Shown here: positions 58,217-64,000 of the stretch, in pieces
How the letters are laid out: every line of letters begins with the position of its first letter
How positions within the stretch are numbered: position 1 is the stretch's first letter
Origin: Amycolatopsis cihanbeyliensis
GTDB taxonomy: Bacteria > Actinomycetota > Actinomycetes > Mycobacteriales > Pseudonocardiaceae
Direction: 5' to 3'
Assembly (NCBI RefSeq): GCF_006715045.1
Contig: NZ_VFML01000002.1
Coordinates: forward strand, 1,084,695-1,148,694
Length of the DNA stretch: 64,000 nucleotides
Made by a program: the position numbers and the translations under genes
Notes under the pieces: model-generated
What the model was told of the DNA's origin: nothing
Seen by the model: the letters and a program-made list of their open reading frames with translations, nothing else
Databases searched by the model: none

Positions 58217-58555
58217 TCAACCAGTGAAGTCCGGGATGGTCTCCCAATCGTAGTCCTTCGATGGGCCTTCGTCCCCGTCCTTGTGGTTGATGGTCGTCCA
58301 CTCCAGCTTCGCCAGCGGCGGTAGCGGCACTCCGGTCACGACGTCAACCGCCACCTGCCGCACCGGGCAGTACCGGTACGACGTGGGCGGGGTCGGTACC
58401 CCGACATCGGACACCCAACGCAACCCGAACGGCCTCGCCCCCGGACCCGACGGGGACTCGCTGGACGCCGGCACGGCACAGCCCGAAGGAGCCAGCGGGA
58501 ACCGCTCGGAAACCCCAACCAACGGATCACCGACGAACCGCGCACCAGCCACCAC
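58217..58555 (-). CDS. tgmA: Graspetide precursor TgmA
   Basis: A 112-residue precursor from GTG 58555, chosen for the AAGGGGGTGGG ribosome-binding site; a longer start at 58639 would add unrelated residues. The leader has ERFPLAP and the conserved ARPFGLRWVSD (42-50), recognised by the ATP-grasp enzyme. The core (about 85-112) is TTINHKDGDEGPSKDY followed by DWETIPDFTG, rich in Thr, Ser and Lys donors and Asp/Glu acceptors. Asp93-Gly94 and Asp95 are candidate sites for the methyltransferase. It directly precedes tgmB. Confidence 0.88.
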   Translation of the reverse strand: MVAGARFVGDPLVGVSERFPLAPSGCAVPASSESPSGPGARPFGLRWVSDVGVPTPPTSYRYCPVRQVAVDVVTGVPLPPLAKLEWTTINHKDGDEGPSKDYDWETIPDFTG

Positions 58556-58722
58556 ACCCACCCCCTTCACCGAGAGAATCCGAACCAATACTAGACGCAT
58601 ACACCAGCGGCCGACAGTACCCACGTCCGCGGCTGTCATCGGCCGCGGACGTAAGCTGCGCCTTCGGCGAGATCGCCGCCTACTACGAATCGCTCACGGC
58701 GGGTGTGCGGGGGCCAGCATGA

Positions 58723-58760
58723 TCGGAGCCCCACCCGAAGTCCGTCGAGTGGGGCTCCGA
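58723..58760. terminator. 12-bp hairpin downstream of the HAD-like gene
   Basis: TCGGAGCCCCAC and GTGGGGCTCCGA pair perfectly around a 14-base loop. It lies between the stop of the HAD-like gene and the tgmA promoter region (58556-58875 holds no gene), so it probably ends the upstream transcript. No T-tract. Confidence 0.6.
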
Positions 58761-58875
58761 ACGACGCGAAGCCAGCTGCAGGCGTGGGCGATGATGACAC
58801 TCGCCGGTCGAACTTCTCGGCGCGGCTGGGCTCGGACCGGTGATGGTCACATCCGTCCTCACGGCGCCCGGGGAG

Positions 58876-59379
58876 TTACTTGCCTTCCTGTACGGCGCGA
58901 TGCTGCCAGGCGGCGATGGTGTCGATGTCCTCGGCGGTGAGCCCGACGCTGGGCGCCACGGTGTGCAGCAGTGCTGGTCCTGAATGATGCGCTGCTACCC
59001 ACGCCCGATCGGTGTCGGTCGTCTCGTCATCGATCCACACGAAGGGAAGCCCCGCCGCATGGTCGACGATCCGGCGAGTCTTCCAATGCAGTCCTATCCT
59101 GGCGTCGTGCTCGTCTTCGAAGGAGCCTGGCCACGTCAGCACCGGCAACGCCGGAAGGCCCAGCAGTGGGGCAATGCACTCATTGGCCTCGTCCACCCAG
59201 GTGGTGGCCCAGATGAGGTGGCAACCAAGCGCGAGCAGCCTGGGTCCGAGTGCCGGATTGACCCGGGCGAGCAACGGATTGCACAGCTCCACGTCCGCCT
59301 CGAGCTCGTACTCCCTGACAGCGCCCCCGAACGGAATCAACGGCCCATCCACGTCGAGGTACAGCAGCGGCAGCCCCAT
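58876..59379 (-). CDS. HAD-like hydrolase domain protein
   Basis: About 167 residues from ATG 59379. LLYLDVDGPLIPFG carries the HAD DxDG motif, IWATTWVDEANE the second motif, and PFVWIDDETTDTDR the final acidic pair. This small family is common in actinomycetes and its substrates are unknown. The longer start would add a non-conserved Arg/Cys-rich extension. Confidence 0.75.
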   Translation of the reverse strand: MGLPLLYLDVDGPLIPFGGAVREYELEADVELCNPLLARVNPALGPRLLALGCHLIWATTWVDEANECIAPLLGLPALPVLTWPGSFEDEHDARIGLHWKTRRIVDHAAGLPFVWIDDETTDTDRAWVAAHHSGPALLHTVAPSVGLTAEDIDTIAAWQHRAVQEGK

Positions 59380-59434
59380 AGCATCGACAGCGTATCCGAC
59401 CGCAAAGCATCCAGGACGACAGGCGAACGTCCGC

Positions 59435-59710
59435 TCATGCCGATGAGTGGACGGGGTCACGCGCTGGTGGCGGTGGTCCTCCGGGCTCGCCGTCGCGCAG
59501 CTTCAGCGGCGCCTGTCGGGGGTGACGATCTCGAACGCGGCCGTTCACGAAGGTGAGAACGGCGCTTGGGTGCAGCCGCAGCACCTCGCCACCGGCCGCA
59601 GGCTTGGCAAGCAGGTCGAGCAGTCGTTGGTGGCGATCCGGTAGGGCCTGGCCCGCAACGTCGCCCCCTCGAAGTTCCCACTGACAGTCGGCGAAGAACG
59701 TCTCCTCCAT
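59435..59710 (-). CDS. Hypothetical small protein
   Basis: A 91-residue frame from ATG 59710. The first half (DCQWELRGGDVAGQALPDR, RLLDLLAKPAAGGEVLRL) looks coding, and the Pro-rich tail less so. No family recognised. The two genes around it run minus and plus, and it could be a shadow frame. Confidence 0.4.
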   Translation of the reverse strand: MEETFFADCQWELRGGDVAGQALPDRHQRLLDLLAKPAAGGEVLRLHPSAVLTFVNGRVRDRHPRQAPLKLRDGEPGGPPPPARDPVHSSA

Positions 59711-59859
59711 TGTGTCGTTGGTGTCTTCGGTCTCCAACCTTGCATACTGACACCGCCACATTCAGCGCGACCAGATGGATCGCGCAGACTTGGATGCCAT
59801 TCAGGACAGTCTGGTATTCGAGTTGACTCCTGTCTGTCAGGTGCTGACACTGAACGATC

Positions 59860-60231
59860 GTGGAGGCGGAGTACCCGTGCCCGTGCTGTGGGCATCTGAT
59901 GTTCACTGAGCCGCCAGGCTCCCACGAGATCTGCGAAGTGTGTTTCTGGGAGGACGATGCGGTCCAGTTGCGGTGGCCTGACTGGAGCGGCGGTGCGAAT
60001 ACCCCTGCACTGATTGATGCGCAGCGTGCCTACGCCGAACTCGGTTCGATGGAGTTTCGTTTCACCGGTCTCGTGCGTACAGCCACCCCATCCGAGCCGG
60101 TCGACGACGGCTGGCGCCCCATCGATCTCGCCGTCGACAACGTCGAGCTCCAGGGTGTCAACAGCGCACCTTGGCCGACTGATCACACGTCGCTCTACTG
60201 GTGGCGACCGAACTACTGGCGTCGAAGCTGA
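59860..60231 (+). CDS. CPCC-family cysteine-rich protein
   Basis: A 123-residue protein from GTG 59860. YPCPCCGHLMF and EICEVCFWEDD form the four-Cys zinc site of the CPCC family; the rest (WSGGANTPALIDAQRAYAEL) follows the same family pattern. Found widely in Gram-positive genomes, often as a stand-alone gene, function unknown. Confidence 0.85.
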   Translation: MEAEYPCPCCGHLMFTEPPGSHEICEVCFWEDDAVQLRWPDWSGGANTPALIDAQRAYAELGSMEFRFTGLVRTATPSEPVDDGWRPIDLAVDNVELQGVNSAPWPTDHTSLYWWRPNYWRRS

Positions 60232-60252
60232 CACTCTGGTGCGCCGAGTATC

Positions 60253-61933
60253 GCTTAGCCCCGGGCTTTCGCGGGAGTGAGGGTTTGGCGGCGTGCCGTG
60301 GAAGGAGAATGGTGCTCTGAGCTGCGATGATACGGCTTGTCGAAGGTCGTATTGGTCGCAGGTTCAGGAGCACCATTCAGGTGAGTAAGTGTAGGTCGCC
60401 GTATCCGCGGCTGGTGGTAGGCGGGTCGGGTTCGGGTGTCGTGTCGCAGGCCGGGGCGGTGTTGCTGCTGCGCACGGCCGACGCGGTCGGGCTGACGGGC
60501 GCGTTGTCGAGGGCGTTGTCACCGTGGCGAAAACCCCTGGCCGTGCACGATCCGGGCAAGATCGTGCTGGATGTGGCGATCGCGGTCGCGCTGGGCGGCG
60601 ACTGCCTGGCCGATGTCGGCCTGCTGCGGGCCGAACCGGGCGTATTCGGGCGGGTGGCGTCGGATCCGACCGTCTCCCGGTTGATCACCACACTGGCCGA
60701 CGACGCGGGCACGGCGGTGACGGCCATCCGGTCCGCGCGCGCCGCGGCACGTGGTGTGGCGTGGGAACGCGCCAGTGACCACGCACCCGATCACGGGATC
60801 GACGCCGACGATCCGCTCATCATTGACCTGGATGCCACGCTGGTGACCGCGCACTCGGACAAGGAACGCGCCGCACCGAACTTCAAGCAGGGGTACGGGT
60901 TTCATCCGTTGGGTGCGTGGGCCGACCACGGTGTCGACGGGACCGGTGAGCCGCTGGTGGTGATGTTGCGGCCGGGCAACGCCGGTTCCAACACCGCGGC
61001 CGATCACCAGCAGGTGCTGGCGGACGCGTTGACGCAGCTGCCGTTCCAACCGGGCTATCGGGTCGGCAGAAAAGTGTTGGTGCGCACCGATTCCGGCGGC
61101 GGAACACATGACTTCGTGCGCTACTGCCACCAGCGGCGGTTGCAGTACTCGGTCGGGTTCACCCTCACCGAGACCACCGCTGCCGCGGTCGAGAAGATCC
61201 CTGAGCATGTGTGGACGCCCGCCTACGACGCCACGGCCAGGTCCGGGACGGGGCGTGGGTGGCGGAGCTGACCGGGTTGATCGACCTGCCCGGCTGGCCC
61301 CCCGGCATGCGCGTCATCGTCCGCGCCGAACACCCGCACCCCGGCGCGCAACTGCGGTTCACCGACCGTAACGGGCTGCGGCTGACCGCGTTCGCCACCA
61401 ACACCACCCGCGGCCAACTGCCGGATCTTGAGCTGCGGCACCGCCGCCGCGCCCGCTGCGAAGACCGCATCCGCACCGCGAAAGACACCGGGCTTGCCAA
61501 CCTACCTCTGCACGGTTTCGACGCCAACCGGATCTGGATCGAGATCATCTGCCTCGCGGCTGAGCTCACCGCCTGGATACAGACGCTCGCCCTCCACGGC
61601 CACGACGCGCGCCGCTGGGAACCCAAACGCCTGCGGCTGTTTTCCCCCACCGCGCGGCTGGCCCGCCACGCACGGCAAACCCAGCTCCGGTTCGCCAAAC
61701 ACTGGCCCTGGACCAGACTGATCACCACCGCACTCGCCCGCCTACACCCCGGCTGACCAGCCCAAACCCGCCCCAACAACCAACGAAGGGACATCCATCC
61801 GGGCCCGTGGAACCCGGCAGCCAACCCGCTGAACGGGCCGCCAACCACGCCCCACGACCAGAAACACCATCAAAAACCCAATCCGAACCCGATCAGGCCA
61901 GCACGTCAGCCACGCGAAAGATCAGGGCTAAGC
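60253..61933 (+). mobile_element. IS1380-family insertion sequence
   Basis: About 1.68 kb bounded by imperfect inverted repeats at 60253-60275 and 61911-61933 that share GCTTAGCCC and CTTTCGCG blocks. It contains a single transposase gene with a frameshift. No clear target-site duplication is visible. A second IS begins 61 bp further. Confidence 0.8.
60381..61756 (+). pseudogene. IS1380-family transposase, frameshifted near 61.24 kb
   Basis: From GTG 60381 the first frame gives the DDE core (LIIDLDATLVTAHSDKE, VRTDSGGGTHDF) up to WTPAYDATA. The second continues with GQVRDGAWVAELTGLIDL, RARCEDRIRTAKDTG and a C-terminal RLARHARQTQLRF to 61756. Restoring one base in GCCACGGCC joins them into about 458 residues, the family's normal length. 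The copy is inactive unless the shift is an assembly error. Confidence 0.8.
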
Positions 61934-61994
61934 AGGCAAGGGCGAGTCCAACTTGGCCACTTGAGCCGTGACGGCACCCATCTCAACGTTTCAT

Positions 61995-62989
61995 TGAGGT
62001 GATCTCAGCGACTTTTACGTGAGTCGGCCGTGTTCGAAATGGGTGAGCACGAGGGCGGCTTGGACGATGTCGTCGATCCTGCGAGGGCTGGTCGTGAGAT
62101 GGCGCAGCGATCGCCAGCGCCCGGTCAGTAGCGCGAAGCCACGTTCGCCGAGGCAGCGCAGACTGCGCAGCAGCGCGTTGTAGGTCCGGGCGTCCGCATC
62201 GAGTGCTCGCCCGTTGGCTGGCTGCTTGATGGGCGTGTGCACACCGATTCCCGCCCCTTCGTAGCCGGGATCGGCCAGCGTGGACAGGTCCAGCCGGGAG
62301 GCGGCCCAGTACAGCGCGCCGAGGACCTGGTCGCGGGCCGCGGTCAGGTCGTGCACCGAGCCGGGCTCGACCTCGGAGACCCACAGCGGGAAGCCATCTG
62401 GGTCCATCAGCGCCTGCACGTTGCCGCCCGACTTGCGGGCCTTGCCGGAGTACCAGGCGTCGATCTGTTCACCCTTGACGCTGGTGGTCTTCTCGCCGAG
62501 CCGATCGGTGGAGAACACCGTCCCGTCCAAGACCAGATGCGGCGCGCCGTAGGCTTTGGCCTGACAAAGCGCATCGTGCAGGTCCGGCGCCTGGGCGGCG
62601 AGCACCTCAATCACCTCGGTGAGATAGCGGTAGCCGGTCGCCCGCGAGATGCGGTGATCACGCGCGAGCGCGGCCACGTCGCGGTTGTCCCGGAACCAGC
62701 GCAGCCCGAACACGGCCTGTCGAAAACACGTCAGCGCCCGGCTACCGCGGCGGGTGCCGCGCTCGCGACGCTCGGCGTGCAGGAGCCGGCTGAGGAACCA
62801 GGCCAGTTCACGCGGCACGTCGAGGATGGCACGATAGGCAATCACGTGGAGTCCTTCTGGTGAAGATCATCTTTGGCGAGAGACCTTCTACCAGGGACTC
62901 CACGCCCATCTTCACCCCACCCGCACGGCCTCCAGCAGGTCAGGCGCTACTCACGCACCAACGATCCTGATCTTGCTGAGATCACCTCA
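61995..62989 (-). mobile_element. IS5-type insertion sequence
   Basis: About 995 bp with near-perfect inverted repeats: TGAGGTGATCTCAGC at 61995 and its complement ending at 62989. One intact transposase gene lies inside. The target duplication is not resolvable because CAT/ATT bases flank both ends. It sits 61 bp from the IS1380-type element. Confidence 0.8.
62015..62845 (-). CDS. IS5-type DDE transposase
   Basis: A 276-residue transposase. An N-terminal helix-turn-helix (ALARDHRISRATGYRYL) precedes a DDE domain with HLVLDGTVFSTDR, LADPGYEGAG and a Glu in RCLGERGF. Length and motifs fit the DDE_Tnp_4 type of the IS5 superfamily. The frame is intact, so the element may be active. Confidence 0.85.
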   Translation of the reverse strand: MIAYRAILDVPRELAWFLSRLLHAERRERGTRRGSRALTCFRQAVFGLRWFRDNRDVAALARDHRISRATGYRYLTEVIEVLAAQAPDLHDALCQAKAYGAPHLVLDGTVFSTDRLGEKTTSVKGEQIDAWYSGKARKSGGNVQALMDPDGFPLWVSEVEPGSVHDLTAARDQVLGALYWAASRLDLSTLADPGYEGAGIGVHTPIKQPANGRALDADARTYNALLRSLRCLGERGFALLTGRWRSLRHLTTSPRRIDDIVQAALVLTHFEHGRLT

Positions 62990-63065
62990 TTGGACGGTAA
63001 GATTACTCATCGGTAAAATGTAAGGTCGGCATAGATGTAGATCTGCGAGAAAGTCTTATAGAAAG

Positions 63066-63509
63066 ATGAACGATGACTTCAATGAAGTTGGGAAGGGCAT
63101 GACCGCAGCTAGAAGCCTGGGGCAGGCCAAAGGTGAGCCGCCACGACTGAGTTGGCGCGCGCATGTACATGCTAATAATGAACAGAGTGCTTACCGAACT
63201 CTAAACAGGCTGAGTGACTTGCTCAACGAAGAAGTTGAGGTTCAAAGCGTAAAGCGAAACGAGAAATTTCGGGAATCTTTCGTTCTGTCATTTTGGACCC
63301 AAGTTCCCGATGCTGCTGTTGATGCCGTGGTGCTCCACATTCTCCTAGTCTGTCAGCGCGTAGCATCAGGTTGGACAGTTACAGGACCAATTATTCATGA
63401 TGCCGAATCATGGGAATTTGATTTGGTCTGCCCTGAAGGGCTCGGTCGACATTTTCGGGTTTCAGGTGTGTTCTGGATAAGTGTTTCATTTCGAATGTAT
63501 CCGAATTAA
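63066..63509 (+). CDS. AT-rich orphan gene (possible immunity protein)
   Basis: A 147-residue soluble protein whose codons are clearly more AT-rich than the rest of the window. Pattern: LNRLSDLLNEEVEVQSVKRN, DAVVLHILLVCQRVASGWTV, ESWEFDLVCPEG. No family recognised. Size, composition and position near a HINT-type toxin fragment suit an orphan immunity protein, but this is inference. The ribosome-binding site is weak. Confidence 0.55.
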   Translation: MNDDFNEVGKGMTAARSLGQAKGEPPRLSWRAHVHANNEQSAYRTLNRLSDLLNEEVEVQSVKRNEKFRESFVLSFWTQVPDAAVDAVVLHILLVCQRVASGWTVTGPIIHDAESWEFDLVCPEGLGRHFRVSGVFWISVSFRMYPN

Positions 63510-63836
63510 TCAACAGGGAGAAGGTGCGCAGGAGCCTGACTCTCCTTTGGCGATGTTAAGTTTTCGTCATCTGGGCTGTGCGGGCGTACCCCGATACCTC
63601 CTGCTGTTCTCGATCGTGGATGGTAAGGATGCCGGTGGAATTGCCACGATCGATGTTGATTCGAAGAGATTCGAATCGCCAGGGTGACTGGATCGAGGAT
63701 ATGCTGTCTTGTCTCAGTGGTCGTCAGATCGGTAAAATTTTAAGAATCAGGTGCTTCAAAAGACCATCTTCGATGCTTTCGATAACTGATATTATATCTT
63801 TTGGAAGCATGTTGAGATACTATTCTCTTGAATTGA
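63510..63836. other. AT-rich non-coding stretch
   Basis: About 330 bp with low GC, stops in all frames and no motif recognised. It ends abruptly at about 63837 where GC-rich, in-frame HINT-like sequence starts. Probably the debris of a replaced toxin tip. Confidence 0.5.
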
Positions 63837-64000
63837 CGGGGGCGACAACTCCTCACCTGCGACGGCGAGCAGGTGCGGGTTGTGGCCGTCCGCCACCACA
63901 CAGCGATACGCACGGTCCACAACCTCACCGTCGAAGGCATCCACACATACCACGTGCAACCCCGTAACGATCACGGAAACAACCAAGAGAAAGAAGTTGT
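63837..64000 (+). pseudogene. Fragment of HINT-type (pretoxin) module, runs off the end
   Basis: After a TGA at 63834, the plus frame reads LLTCDGEQVRVVAVRHH, then IRTVHNLTVEGIHTYHV. This resembles the end of HINT domains of polymorphic toxins (VxNLTVxGxHTYYV), although the usual VLVHN ending is not seen. There is no start codon and the frame is open at 64000, so it is a 5'-truncated piece of a larger toxin gene or cassette. Confidence 0.5.

Noticed and set aside
58217..58639. Longer tgmA start at 58639
   Set aside because: The extra 28 residues are unlike graspetide leaders, and the GTG at 58555 has a better ribosome-binding site.

Overview
The window is high-GC actinomycete chromosome. Housekeeping genes (ligA, mnmA, a cysteine desulfurase, orn), DUF3558 lipoproteins, L,D-transpeptidases, ESX-type EspG/PPE-like/WXG proteins and DUF5753/DUF397 regulators fit the Pseudonocardiaceae (Amycolatopsis-like), though no rRNA is present to settle the genus. 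Most coding uses GC-rich third positions, GTG starts and ATGA/GTGA stop-start overlaps.

Region 1 (1-5.5 kb): two large subtilisin-like proteins with the C-terminal domain of cyanobactin PatG proteases, separated by an 82-residue small protein; the second has Glu in place of the catalytic Asp. Region 2 (5.5-26.5 kb) is mostly core: a run of GNAT, LigA, MetE-like and PLP decarboxylase genes, a nitrilase/MBL pair, an operon of a cysteine desulfurase, MnmA and an L,D-transpeptidase, an HtrA-like protease, orn, tRNA-His and a second L,D-transpeptidase. Inside it (16.8-18.0 kb) an orphan PIMT-like O-methyltransferase is translationally coupled to a charged 39-residue peptide ending in an Asp-Gly motif, which looks like an imiditide locus.

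Region 3 begins at tRNA-Lys(CTT) (26.63 kb). A tyrosine integrase whose last codons read antisense through the tRNA, a truncated Xis-like gene, two DNA methyltransferase relics and a DUF2637/SpdB protein mark an integrated element. It or neighbouring islands carry a four-gene pPIWI-RE defence operon (31.2-39.8 kb: Cas4/RecB-like double nuclease, domain-Y protein, DinG-like helicase, pPIWI-RE protein). This is divergent from a Ser/Thr kinase that meets an AfsR-like regulator tail to tail. Next come an ESX-like cluster with frameshifts (44.2-47.3 kb) and a tightly overlapping operon (53.5-48.0 kb) of a CMP-kinase-like protein, a radical SAM protein, a DUF89/ARMT1-like phosphatase, a MazG-like pyrophosphatase, a histidine phosphatase, small proteins and a broken sigma factor.

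Region 4 (54-64 kb): a DUF5753/DUF397 regulatory trio, a graspetide cluster (TgmA precursor, TgmB ATP-grasp ligase, TgmC isoaspartyl methyltransferase), a few small genes, two adjacent insertion sequences (IS1380-type with a frameshifted transposase, IS5-type intact), an AT-rich orphan gene and a fragment of a HINT-type polymorphic-toxin module running off the end.

Several otherwise conserved genes between 28.8 and 61.3 kb are broken by single-base shifts. This may be real decay of accessory DNA or indel error in the assembly, and it affects how the pseudogene calls should be read.
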